Positions 6,252 to 14,023 of a stretch of DNA of 25,453 nucleotides are shown piece after piece. Source of the stretch: Geobacter sp. UBA6169 (lineage in GTDB: Bacteria > Desulfobacterota > Desulfuromonadia > Geobacterales > Pseudopelobacteraceae). The translations under genes were made by a program, and so were the position numbers. The notes below the pieces were generated by a model. The model ran no database searches. It was not told where the DNA came from and saw only the letters and a program-made list of their open reading frames with translations. The stretch covers positions 1-25,453 of the forward strand of contig DIUB01000220.1 of the NCBI GenBank assembly GCA_002422265.1, in the 5' to 3' direction. Numbering within the stretch: the first letter of the stretch is position 1; every line of letters starts with the position of its first letter.

Positions 6252-8044
6252 CCGGACCGGAGCGCCTCCAGTTCTTCCCAGCGTTCGTAAGCTGCCAGTA
6301 ATGCAGTATCCAGTTCTTCCAGCCGGGCATTGAGGGTTGTCACCTCAGGCCCGGCCTGTTTGTAGAAAGCCGGATCAGCCAGGGTGGCATGGATCTGTTG
6401 CTGCTCCTCCTCCAACGCGGTAATCCGCTCCGGCAGTACCTCAAGCTCACGTTCCTCTTTGAACGACAGTTTACGCGGCCGCTCCTTCTGCGGTTTACCC
6501 TTCTCCTGAGCCGGCTTTTTGTCACACCCGTCCGGGGCAGCAGAACTGGTCTGCTGTTCACGCAGCCAGTCATCGTACCCGCCCACCGTTTCCTTCACCG
6601 AACCGTCCGGATTGATGGCCAGGGTTGATCCGACCACGTTATTCAGAAATTCCCGATCGTGGCTGACCAGCAGCAGAGTACCGGAATACTCCACCAGCAG
6701 ATCCTCCAGCAGCTCCAGGGTTTCGGCATCCAGGTCGTTGGTCGGCTCGTCCAGCACCAGCAGATTGCCCGGCCTGGTGAACAGTTTGGCCAACAGCAGC
6801 CGGTTACGCTCGCCCCCGGACAGGATACTGACCGGGGAGCGGGCCCGCTCAGGCGAGAACAGGAAATCCTGCAGATAGCCGATGATATGGCGTGATTTAC
6901 CGTTGATAACAAGGGTATCGCTACCGTCCCCCACGTTCTCGGTCACACTCTTGTCAGGATCCAGCTGCTCACGCAGCTGGTCCATGTAAAGGGTCTCCAG
7001 CATGGTGCCCTGTTTGATGCTGCCCGTCTGAGGCTGCAGCTCACCCAGCAGCAGCTTGAGCAGCGTTGATTTGCCGGAGCCGTTGGGACCGATGATACCG
7101 ATCTTGTCCCCCCGCATGATGGTGGTGCTGACATCTGTAACTACCGGTTTGTCTGCGTAACCGAACGAGACGCCTGCGGCCTCCACCACCAACCGGCCGG
7201 AACGTTGCGCCTCCTGCAGCTGCATCCGGGCCGTCCCTTGCCGGGTACGACGTTGGCGGTACTCCTCACGCAGGGCCTTCAGGGCTCGCACCCGACCTTC
7301 GTTACGGGTACGGCGGGCCTTGATCCCCTGTCTGACCCAGGCCTCTTCCCGGGCCAGCTTCTTGTCAAACAGGGCCATGCGGGTGATCTCCGCCTCTAAA
7401 AGCGCCTCACGACGCTCCACAAACTGGTCGTAGTCGCAGCTGAAGGAGTATATCCTCCCCCGATCCAGCTCCGCCACGCGATTGGCCAGCCGCCGGGCAA
7501 AGGCCCGGTCGTGGGTCACAAACAAGCAGGTCGTGATCTCGCGGGCCAGAAATTCCTCCAGCCAGAGGATCGTATCGATATCAAGATGGTTGGTCGGCTC
7601 GTCCAGCAGCAGGATGTCCGGGTTGCTGACCAGGGCACGGGCCAGCAGCACCCGCCGTTTGGTGCCGCCGGAAAGGGTAGCAAACTCCGCCTCCGGTTCC
7701 AGGTGCAGCCGGTTCAACACCCGCTCCACCTGCTGCTCATGCTCCCACTGTTCAGTGCCGATGGCGGCATGGGGATGCTGTGCCGTTACCTCAAAGACGG
7801 TGCCACGGATATCGCGGGGGATCTCCTGGGAGACCAGCGCCACCCGTAACCCCTGGCTGCGGATCAGCTCGCCGCTCTCAGGGGGTAGTTCGCCGCTGAT
7901 CAGTTTCATCAAGGTGGATTTGCCGCTGCCGTTGCGGCCCATCAGGCAGAGCCGGTCCCCCGGCTCGATCTGCAGGTTGATGCCGTCAAACAGGGGCGGG
8001 CCGCCAAAGGCCAGGGTGATGTCGCGCAGGGTGATAAGTGCCAT
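6239..8044 (-). CDS. uup: ABC-F family ATPase, Uup-like
   Basis: The protein is 601 residues from the ATG at 8044 (MALITLRDITLAFG). It has two ABC ATPase domains and no membrane segments, the ABC-F layout. Domain 1 has Walker A GRNGSGKST (36-44), signature LSGGTKRR (124-131) and Walker B LLLDEPTNHLD (145-155). The arginine-rich linker (about 235-265, WVRQGIKARRTRNEGR) is the P-site tRNA interaction motif region. Domain 2 has GPNGSGKST (319-327), LSGGERNR (408-415) and LLVLDEPTNDLD (428-439). A charged C-terminal coiled coil (about 540-601) is the Uup-type DNA-binding domain. Uup acts on ribosomes and on branched DNA or transposon excision. A start at 8107 would add 21 residues with no family counterpart. 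The last 13 bp overlap the end of the convergent barrel gene. Confidence 0.92.
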   Translation of the reverse strand: MALITLRDITLAFGGPPLFDGINLQIEPGDRLCLMGRNGSGKSTLMKLISGELPPESGELIRSQGLRVALVSQEIPRDIRGTVFEVTAQHPHAAIGTEQWEHEQQVERVLNRLHLEPEAEFATLSGGTKRRVLLARALVSNPDILLLDEPTNHLDIDTILWLEEFLAREITTCLFVTHDRAFARRLANRVAELDRGRIYSFSCDYDQFVERREALLEAEITRMALFDKKLAREEAWVRQGIKARRTRNEGRVRALKALREEYRQRRTRQGTARMQLQEAQRSGRLVVEAAGVSFGYADKPVVTDVSTTIMRGDKIGIIGPNGSGKSTLLKLLLGELQPQTGSIKQGTMLETLYMDQLREQLDPDKSVTENVGDGSDTLVINGKSRHIIGYLQDFLFSPERARSPVSILSGGERNRLLLAKLFTRPGNLLVLDEPTNDLDAETLELLEDLLVEYSGTLLLVSHDREFLNNVVGSTLAINPDGSVKETVGGYDDWLREQQTSSAAPDGCDKKPAQEKGKPQKERPRKLSFKEERELEVLPERITALEEEQQQIHATLADPAFYKQAGPEVTTLNARLEELDTALLAAYERWEELEALRSGQNG

Positions 8045-8118
8045 ATACAATAGGATCCTGTAGTTGCCGGGAAATAAGAATGGCGGTAGTATGCCAAAAA
8101 CCGACAAGAGGGGCCAGT

Positions 8119-8337
8119 ATGGATTACCGTCGTATCGCCAAAGAATTGCTGAATGAACATCCCCAGACCATTGCCGTGGCGTTGTCCCGCCTGCCTGCAG
8201 AACACTCCGCTGAAATCATGAAACTCCTGCCTGCCTTTATCCAGGCTGATCTGGTCAACCGGATCGTACAGACCGACCAGCTGCCCAGCATGGTGCTTGA
8301 GGAGATCGACCGGCTGCTTGAGCGCCTGATTCGCTAG
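8119..8337 (+). CDS. Small FliG-middle-domain-like protein (72 residues)
   Basis: From the ATG at 8119, with AAGAGGGG just upstream, the product is 72 residues with no signal peptide. Residues 9-48 (ELLNEHPQTIAVALSRLPAE then a segment ending LLPAFIQADLVNRI) closely resemble the middle domain of the flagellar switch protein FliG, where EHPQTIA...LP...A.EIL..LP...QADV..RI is the core motif and binds FliM. FliG itself is about 330 residues; here only this armadillo-like unit is present, ending in a charged helix (VLEEIDRLLERLIR). There are no flagellar genes nearby. It could be a domain derived from FliG or from the related MgtE N-domain fold. A second small gene follows 71 bp downstream on the same strand. 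The homology is my reading of the motif; the function is unknown. Confidence 0.65.
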   Translation: MDYRRIAKELLNEHPQTIAVALSRLPAEHSAEIMKLLPAFIQADLVNRIVQTDQLPSMVLEEIDRLLERLIR

Positions 8338-8408
8338 TTTTGCGGTTGTCATCCATGGCTGCTCATGCTACCAAAGCAACCTCATGTCAATCTATGGAGG
8401 AATTACCC

Positions 8409-8666
8409 GTGTTCGAAAGTATCGGTGCAGATATTTACAAAACCTGGAGTGAAGACCAGCGCCGCGCTGAAATAGGCAAGCTGGTGGAGGGCCATCGTGC
8501 CGGGCTGCCCCTTAAAATTCTCTTCCAGATGGCATCTGCCATTGCCGGTAGCCCTGACAGCGCCCGTGATCATCTGGCGGTGCTGATTCCGGCAGACGAG
8601 CGGCACAAGATGGTGACACGGGAGAAGGGGGCTGCTCAGGCGCTGGCAGCATCATTTCTGATGTAA
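8409..8666 (+). CDS. Hypothetical 85-residue protein
   Basis: I do not recognise a family. The GTG at 8409 is chosen because GGAGG lies eight bases upstream. An in-frame ATG at 8394 overlaps that ribosome binding site and would add five residues. The product is small and soluble, probably helical (DIYKTWSEDQRRAEIGKLVE, then LPLKILFQMASAIAG), and ends AAQALAASFLM. It has no cysteines, signal peptide or membrane segment. The gene follows the FliG-like gene on the same strand and ends 4 bp before the convergent release-factor-like gene, so the two small genes may form a short transcript. The coding call rests on the ribosome binding site, codon pattern and tight packing. Confidence 0.6.
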   Translation: MFESIGADIYKTWSEDQRRAEIGKLVEGHRAGLPLKILFQMASAIAGSPDSARDHLAVLIPADERHKMVTREKGAAQALAASFLM

Positions 8667-8670
8667 AACG

Positions 8671-8994
8671 TTACTCTTCCGGCCTTCTCATCTTCCTGCG
8701 CAGTGCTGCCATCCGTTTTTCCGCCACCCGCTGCAGCTTCTGGCCTTTAGTCACCCTCGTGGCCAAGCGTTTCTTTTCTACCCGGTTGCGCTTCTCCAGC
8801 GCCAGCCGCAATCGTTCCATGGCTACTTCGCGATTGCGCAGCTGGGAGCGGTTCTCGGCAGCATGCACCACAATGCCGGTGGGCAGGTGCCGGATTCGCA
8901 CCGCCGAATCGGTGGTGTTGCGGTGCTGGCCACCCGGTCCTGATCCGCGGTAAAATTCTACCCGGATATCTGCTTCGTTGATCTCAACACTCAT
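8671..8994 (-). CDS. RF-1 domain (GGQ) peptide-release/ribosome-rescue-like protein
   Basis: This 107-residue protein has the peptidyl-tRNA hydrolysis motif GSGPGGQHRNTTDSAVRI (GGQ at 21-23), which places the catalytic Gln in the peptidyl transferase centre. It lacks the codon-recognition domains of RF1 and RF2. It ends in a long basic tail (about 65-107; for example KRNRVEKKRLATRV and MAALRRKMRRPEE), like the tail ArfB inserts into the empty mRNA channel. QHRNTTDSAVR is closer to RF2-type sequences than to the ArfB QNVNK motif, so it may be a separate branch of small release-factor-like proteins. The start overlaps the stop of the membrane-protein gene as ATGA, placing it last in a chain with cydDC. 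Role in stalled-ribosome rescue is inferred. Confidence 0.82.
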   Translation of the reverse strand: MSVEINEADIRVEFYRGSGPGGQHRNTTDSAVRIRHLPTGIVVHAAENRSQLRNREVAMERLRLALEKRNRVEKKRLATRVTKGQKLQRVAEKRMAALRRKMRRPEE

Positions 8995-9329
8995 TGCCTG
9001 AAGACACTCAAAACCCAGTTAACCAGGGTAAGCACTACACTGAAGGCCAGTGCCCACCAGAATCCCTGCACCTGAAAACCGGGGACAATCTTGGTGACCA
9101 GCATGATCAACAGGGCGTTCAGCACCAGGCTGAACAGCCCCAGCGTCAGGATCGTCAAGGGTAGTGTCAGCAGTGACAGAACCGGTTTGATAAAGGCATT
9201 GATCAGACCCAGCACCAGGGCCGTCAGCAGGGCAGCCTTAAAACCGCCTTGCAGCTTGACCCCTGGCAGCAGATACGCTGCTATGACAATGGCAATACCG
9301 GAAATTACCCAGTTGATAACAAGACTCAT
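8991..9329 (-). CDS. Phage-holin-family (YvlD-like) four-helix membrane protein
   Basis: The product is 112 residues, almost entirely hydrophobic, with four predicted membrane helices: WVISGIAIVIAAYLLPG, ALLTALVLGLINAFI, LTLPLTILTLGLFSLVLNALLIML and WWALAFSVVLTLVNWVL. The pattern AYLLPGV...LINAFIKPVL..LTLPLTILTLGLF...N matches the widespread 'phage holin family' of small proteins with no proven holin role in most bacteria. The ATG overlaps the cydC stop as ATGA, and the stop overlaps the release-factor-like start as ATGA, so it is translated as part of the cydDC transcript. Nothing phage-derived lies nearby, so a lysis role is unlikely. Family confidence is good; function is unknown. Confidence 0.85.
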   Translation of the reverse strand: MSLVINWVISGIAIVIAAYLLPGVKLQGGFKAALLTALVLGLINAFIKPVLSLLTLPLTILTLGLFSLVLNALLIMLVTKIVPGFQVQGFWWALAFSVVLTLVNWVLSVFRQ

Positions 9330-10978
9330 ACGGTTCCTCCTTGCGCTACATCGATCCTGACAACCCGCTCAGCCAAGGCCAGACATGCCGGCCGATGGGT
9401 CACCACCAGCAGAGTGGTCCCCTGCAATCTCCTGCTTAACCGTTCTACCACTATTTGCTCAGTGGCGCCATCCAGCCCTTCGGTTGGCTCATCCAGCAGC
9501 AGGATCGGCGTATTACTGACCAGGGCCCGTGCCAGGGCGATCCGTCGTGCCTCACCACCGGATATCCCGCCACCGGTCTCACCAACCTGGGTGTCCAACC
9601 CCTGCGGCAGATTGGTAATCCATTGGTCAAGACCGCTGTCAGACAGGACAGCAGCCAGATCTGCAGCGCTGATCTCACGCCCCAGCAGGATGTTGTCACG
9701 GATACTGCTGTTAAACAGGTGCGGTTGCTGCGGTACGGCTGCAACCAACTGTGAAAGTTGATCCGGTGTCAGTTCCCGCAACTCTGCCCCGCCGATCCGC
9801 ACACTGCCCTGATACGGTCTGAAGCGCAGCAACAGTTCAATCAGTGATGATTTGCCGCTGCCGCTGGGACCGATCACCGCTACCCGTTCACCTGCGGCAA
9901 TCTCCAGAGAAAATCTGTCCAGTGCGGTTGTACCGGTGGCGTATGCCAGGCTGACCTGATTCAGCACGATACTTCTGTCCGTTGCAACCTGCGGTTCCAA
10001 CGGGTCTGCCAACGGCGGTGCTGCGGTTGCCAGTTCCTGAATCCTCCGGATCGATTCGGCTGCCGCAGGGATCAGTTGCAGGGAAAGGGCCAGCGGACCG
10101 ACCGCTTCAAAACAGGCAGCGCTGAACAGCAGCAGCATCACCAGCTGGGGGCCGCTGATCTGCTGTTGACGTACCTCGGGGATCAGCAGCAGGCAGAGGA
10201 GCGCCAGGCAGAGACCGGTCAGCAGGGTTACCCCGGACAGGGTCAGGCTGTTGATGCTGCCCAGACGGACCTGCTGCCTCACCAGCCGCTGTGAGAGCTG
10301 ATCAACCCGGTTGGCGTGCTGTTCGGCTGCCCCCAGCAACAGCAGCTCTTCAGCCCCCTGAAGCCCTTGCGTCACCTGGCTGCGCAGCTCACCGGCAGTC
10401 TGTGCCGATTGCCTGCCCGGCTCCCGTGCCATACGGAGTCCCCAAAGCGGCAGCGCCAGCCCGCTGACCATGAGCAGGCCCAGTAACGCCGCCGCTGCGG
10501 ATCTGCTCCAGAGGGATGCAAACAGGGCAGCCAGAACGATCGTGGCCAGTCCGGTTAGCAGCGGCGCCAGAATCCGCAGATAGAGGCTCTCCAGGCTGTC
10601 CAGATCGGCCCGCAACCGTCCGGCCAGATCACCGCCGGCATAGCGCTCCAGCCCGGCCGGAGCCAGGGGAATCAGCCGCTTGAACAGCCAGACCCGCAGA
10701 TCAGCCAGAATCCTGAAGGCAGCCTCATGGGTCACCAGTCGTTCGCCGTAGCGCCCGACGGTACGCAGGATAGCCAGGGCGCGGATGGTGGCAGAGGCAA
10801 AAAAGAAATTGAAGGACACCTTGGCAGCACCAGCCACGGCCATGGAGGCAATAAACCATCCGGACAGGGCCATCAGCAGGGTATTGGCGCTTATGACAGC
10901 CACTCCCAGCAGGATACCGCCCAGCATCCAGATGCGCTGGCTCTTGGCCGGCTGCAGGATACGCAGCAGTTCTCTCAT
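9326..10978 (-). CDS. cydC: CydC subunit of the cytochrome bd assembly ABC transporter
   Basis: From the ATG at 10978 the protein has 550 residues: an N-terminal six-helix ABC exporter domain (about 1-310) and an ATPase domain (about 335-550). The ATPase has Walker A GPSGSGKSS, signature ISGGEARR, Walker B ILLLDEPTEGLD and H-loop VTHRP. CydC pairs with CydD as a heterodimer in the inner membrane that exports thiols or handles haem, and is needed to assemble cytochrome bd oxidase. Typical CydC landmarks are the start MRELLRIL and SGWFIASMAVAG near residue 40. The ATG overlaps the cydD TGA as ATGA, with GGGTGG upstream; a GTG three codons earlier has no usable ribosome binding site. cydAB is not in the window. 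Confidence 0.9.
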   Translation of the reverse strand: MRELLRILQPAKSQRIWMLGGILLGVAVISANTLLMALSGWFIASMAVAGAAKVSFNFFFASATIRALAILRTVGRYGERLVTHEAAFRILADLRVWLFKRLIPLAPAGLERYAGGDLAGRLRADLDSLESLYLRILAPLLTGLATIVLAALFASLWSRSAAAALLGLLMVSGLALPLWGLRMAREPGRQSAQTAGELRSQVTQGLQGAEELLLLGAAEQHANRVDQLSQRLVRQQVRLGSINSLTLSGVTLLTGLCLALLCLLLIPEVRQQQISGPQLVMLLLFSAACFEAVGPLALSLQLIPAAAESIRRIQELATAAPPLADPLEPQVATDRSIVLNQVSLAYATGTTALDRFSLEIAAGERVAVIGPSGSGKSSLIELLLRFRPYQGSVRIGGAELRELTPDQLSQLVAAVPQQPHLFNSSIRDNILLGREISAADLAAVLSDSGLDQWITNLPQGLDTQVGETGGGISGGEARRIALARALVSNTPILLLDEPTEGLDGATEQIVVERLSRRLQGTTLLVVTHRPACLALAERVVRIDVAQGGTV

Positions 10979-12771
10979 CGCTGCCACCCCAAAAATTCCC
11001 GCGGTGTGCAGATTCGTTCGAGACGGCCCGCAGCCAGTTCAATTACCTGTTGGCAATGACTGATGGTCTGCTCGCGGTGGGAGATGATCAGCAGGGTGCG
11101 GCCCGCAGCCAGACGGCCCAGGCTCTCCAGCACCAGCTGTTCATTGGCGGCATCCAGACCGGCTGTCGGCTCATCCAGTACCACCAGTCGGGCATCCCGC
11201 AGCAGCACCCGTGCCAGGGCCAGCCGCCGCAGTTCTCCGCCGGAAAGCCCGGCCCCCTGATCTCCCAGCAGGGTATCCAGCCCGTCAGGCAGCCCCTGCA
11301 GCACCGTCTGAAGCCCCACCTGCTCCAGGGCCTGCCGGATCGCCTGCTGATCAGCCGATGGGCAGCCCAGCAGCAGGTTGTCGCGGATCGAGGCCGTAAA
11401 AAAGAACGGTTGCTGCGGCACCCAGGCCAGGGTTGTTCGCCACTGCTGCTGATCACTGTCACGCAGGTCCATGCCATTGACCAGGATGCGTCCTGATGCC
11501 GGTTGTGCCAGCCCCAGCAGCAGGCGGGCCAGGGTTGACTTGCCGCTGCCGCTGGCACCGACCAGGGCAACCATACTCCCGGATGTGATGGTCAGTGAGA
11601 TGTCCTGCACCCCGCCCCGCTCACCACCATACCGGAATGAGACAGATTCACAGATAAGTTCAGGGGCATGATCAGCTTCTGAGACACGGAGCAACGGAGC
11701 AACGGAGAAAGATAATTTTGTACTGGTTTGCTTTTGATCAGTTTCAAGGTCATCTCTGTATCTCTGCGTCTCTGCGTTACATGTTTTTTTGCATTCATCC
11801 ACTAGCGGCAAGATCCGCTCGGCTGCAGCAATCCCGTTCATCCGGCTGTGGTAGGACAGCCCCAGATTGCGCAGCGGCAGGTAGAACTCCGGCGCCAGCA
11901 GCAACACGAACAAGCCGTCCAGCAGCGACAGATCGCCCGCCAGAAGGCGAAAGCCGATCACCACGGCGATCACCGCCGTACCGACCGTGGAAAAGAACTC
12001 AAGGGTAAAGGCTGATAAAAAGGCCACCCGCAGCACCTTCATGGTGGCGTTGCGGTACTGCTCAGAGGCAACGGCGACCAGCCCGGCCTCCCGTCTGGCC
12101 GCGCCGAAGATCTTCAGGTCGGGCAGGCCCTGCACCAGATCCAGCAGGTGCCCGCCCAATCGTGAGAGCAGCCCGAACTGACGGCGGTTGAGGGTTTCGG
12201 TACCCTTGCCGACCAGCACCATTAACAGGGGAATAAAGGGGGCTGAAAAAATCAGAACCAGCGAAGAACGCCACTCGCTGGGCAACACCACGATCAGCAT
12301 GACCAACGGCAACAGCCCGGCCAGCACCATCTGCGGCAGGAAACGGGCGATGTAGGCCTCCAGCCCCTCAACGCCGGTGGTGACCAGTTCGGTCAACGGT
12401 CCGGTCTCACCGGCCCGACCGCCCGGTTTGAGCTGCAGCAGCCGCTGGTAGAGTTGCGTGCGCACCTGCTGTTTGACCTGTGCTGCCGCATTGATGGCCG
12501 CTTCTTCACTCAGGTAAACGCAGACTGCCCGCAACAGCACCACGCAGGTCAGCCAGCCCAGTAACGGCAGCACCGGGGCAAGCCCGAGGCCGTCCAACAC
12601 CACCTGCTGGCAGACGGTGGCCAGCAACCAGGCCTGAATGATGATCAGCAGCCCGACGGTCAGACTCCAGCCGACGGCAGCCGTCAGTTTACCGGTAACC
12701 GAGCGGGCCTGCTGTCGCAGCCAGACTTCAGGGGAAATCATGGCGTGTCTGTTTTCCTGTGCTTCAGCCAA
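10975..12771 (-). CDS. cydD: CydD subunit of the cytochrome bd assembly ABC transporter, with repeat-derived insert
   Basis: The protein has 598 residues starting at TTG 12771, chosen because AAGGGA lies six bases upstream; the ATG at 12741 has only a distant purine stretch. The six-helix membrane domain spans about residues 25-310. The ATPase follows: Walker A GASGSGKST (405-413), signature LSGGELRR, Walker B LVVLDEPTAGLD and H-loop ISHRE. It is the first gene of the cydDC pair and overlaps cydC as ATGA. The linker between domains (about 327-368, CKKTCNAETQRYRDDLETDQ...) is unlike any CydD linker I know: it is encoded by a repeat-like DNA insert without breaking the frame. All ATPase motifs are intact, so the protein is probably functional. 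The upstream rlmI-like stop is 3 bp before the start. Confidence 0.9.
   Translation of the reverse strand: MAEAQENRHAMISPEVWLRQQARSVTGKLTAAVGWSLTVGLLIIIQAWLLATVCQQVVLDGLGLAPVLPLLGWLTCVVLLRAVCVYLSEEAAINAAAQVKQQVRTQLYQRLLQLKPGGRAGETGPLTELVTTGVEGLEAYIARFLPQMVLAGLLPLVMLIVVLPSEWRSSLVLIFSAPFIPLLMVLVGKGTETLNRRQFGLLSRLGGHLLDLVQGLPDLKIFGAARREAGLVAVASEQYRNATMKVLRVAFLSAFTLEFFSTVGTAVIAVVIGFRLLAGDLSLLDGLFVLLLAPEFYLPLRNLGLSYHSRMNGIAAAERILPLVDECKKTCNAETQRYRDDLETDQKQTSTKLSFSVAPLLRVSEADHAPELICESVSFRYGGERGGVQDISLTITSGSMVALVGASGSGKSTLARLLLGLAQPASGRILVNGMDLRDSDQQQWRTTLAWVPQQPFFFTASIRDNLLLGCPSADQQAIRQALEQVGLQTVLQGLPDGLDTLLGDQGAGLSGGELRRLALARVLLRDARLVVLDEPTAGLDAANEQLVLESLGRLAAGRTLLIISHREQTISHCQQVIELAAGRLERICTPREFLGWQR
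11668..11793. repeat. Dispersed-repeat-like insert inside cydD
   Basis: This segment has 8-bp periodic arms in inverted orientation. On the minus strand the left arm reads ACGCAGAG-ACGCAGAG-ATACAGAG. The right arm reads CTCCGTTG-CTCCGTTG-CTCCGTGT, so the arms are imperfect complements around an AT-richer centre. ACGCAGAG/CTCTGCGT-armed elements are a type I recall as intergenic repeats in Geobacter and other genomes, encoding peptides like NAETQR when read through. Here about 126 bp (42 codons) contain no stop and keep the cydD frame. The edges are approximate. Confidence 0.7.
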
Positions 12772-12774
12772 CGG

Positions 12775-13971
12775 TTATCCCTTCACGCAGACCAGATACT
12801 TGAGGTAGCGCCCCTCCGGAAAGGTAACCGGATAGGGAAAATCAACCGGTTGGCCCTTTTGCTCAATCACCCGCAGTTCTGTCCCGGCTTGCAGGGCGCC
12901 GCGGCGCAGCTCTTTCAGATAGTCGGCCAGATCGGTTTTCTGGTGGTTGGAGGAGCAGATCAGCAGACCGCCGTCAGTCAGCAGCGGCAGGCAGGCAGCC
13001 ACCAGGTCGCTGGTGCCGCCGCGCGTGGTGAATCGCCCCTTGCCGGTGGTCGAGAAAGAGGGCGGGTCCATCAGGATGACATCGAACCGTTCTCCGGTTG
13101 CGGTCAGCTCTGCCAGTTTGGCCAGGCAGTCTCCCACCAGAAAACGATGTTTCTTGGGGTTCAAACCGTTGGCACTGAAGTTGGCCCGGTTCCACTCGGT
13201 ATAGCCGGGTGAGACATCAACCGAGGTGGCCTGGTTTGCACCGCCTGCAGCAGCAGCCACGGAAAAAGCGCCGGTATAGGCAAACAGGTTCAGGAAACGT
13301 TTGCCGGCCATGTGGGGCATCAGCTCACGTCGGTTCTGGCGTTGATCAAGAAACAGGCCGGTGTTGAGCCCTTCTTCCAGGGAAACCAGAAAGTTCAGAC
13401 CGTTTTCCTGCACGGTCAGCCGCTGCGGAGCCGCGGTACCGGACAACAGCCGGCCGTATCGCTTGCTGTCGTTGATCGCCTCCAGCTCGCGGGTGTTCTG
13501 GGGACGTGTCTTCTCATAGATACCGGTCGGTTGCAGCAGCTCCTGCAGTACGCCGGTGATCAGCTTCAGATGGGGACGCCAGCCCTCGCAATAGAGCTGG
13601 ATCATCAGGTAGTCCGCATAACGATCCACAGTCAGGCCGGGCAGGCCGTCCCCCTCTGCATTCACCAGGCGGTAGGCGGTGGTGTTCGTAAGGTCGGCAT
13701 GATTTTCCCGTAGACTGATGGCTGCCTGCAGTCGCTTGTGCAGCCAGACACGATCAAGCTGCATCGGTTTGTGTGCCAGCACCCGCGCCACCACCCGGTC
13801 GGCCGGGTCCAGCAGGGCCGTGGCCATTCGTTTGCCGCGTTCATCAGTCAGCTGTACCAGATCGCCGGCCTTGCCCTTTGGCCAGCGTTTGGTGAAGCTG
13901 TCGGCAATCACCCAGGGGTGCCCCAGCTCCAGCATTCTGACGGTTTCTGGTCCTACGGTCCAATGTGACAT
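12775..13971 (-). CDS. rlmI: RlmI-like class I rRNA cytosine methyltransferase
   Basis: The protein has 398 residues. The N-terminal PUA-like RNA-binding domain spans about 1-70 and is followed by an EEHD-type central subdomain (RLVNAEGDGLPGLTVDRYAD). The Rossmann methyltransferase domain shows TGLFLDQRQNR (204-214), the SAM motif LNLFAYTGAFSVAAA (227-241) and the catalytic-region motif DPPSF (302-306). This order is that of RlmI/YccW, which makes m5C1962 in 23S rRNA; closely related RlmK-type enzymes share it, so target identity is inferred. The start has AGGAG seven bases upstream. The cydD start lies 3 bp after its TAA, and the cydD ribosome binding site is inside its last codons, so it heads the cydDC transcript. 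It is divergent from the SAM methyltransferase gene, with a 52-bp gap. Confidence 0.87.
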   Translation of the reverse strand: MSHWTVGPETVRMLELGHPWVIADSFTKRWPKGKAGDLVQLTDERGKRMATALLDPADRVVARVLAHKPMQLDRVWLHKRLQAAISLRENHADLTNTTAYRLVNAEGDGLPGLTVDRYADYLMIQLYCEGWRPHLKLITGVLQELLQPTGIYEKTRPQNTRELEAINDSKRYGRLLSGTAAPQRLTVQENGLNFLVSLEEGLNTGLFLDQRQNRRELMPHMAGKRFLNLFAYTGAFSVAAAAGGANQATSVDVSPGYTEWNRANFSANGLNPKKHRFLVGDCLAKLAELTATGERFDVILMDPPSFSTTGKGRFTTRGGTSDLVAACLPLLTDGGLLICSSNHQKTDLADYLKELRRGALQAGTELRVIEQKGQPVDFPYPVTFPEGRYLKYLVCVKG

Positions 13972-14008
13972 CTACTGCTCCTGCATAGCTGTAAGAATCG
14001 GAAAGGTG

Positions 14009-14017
14009 TGCTATAGA
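14009..14017 (+). promoter_or_regulatory. Extended -10 element upstream of the zinc-ribbon methyltransferase
   Basis: TG-C-TATAGA (14009-14017) is an extended -10 element, with no good -35 at 16-18 bp. The expected start is close to the ATG at 14024, suggesting a very short leader. The AGAACA...CCATGTTAA pattern that follows resembles that at the barrel gene (4966-4983). Confidence 0.4.
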
Positions 14018-14023
14018 ACAACC

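Noticed and set aside
7482..8063. 193-codon plus-strand open frame opposite the ABC-F gene
   Set aside because: Ser/Arg-rich mirror of the conserved ATPase domain; no supporting motif.
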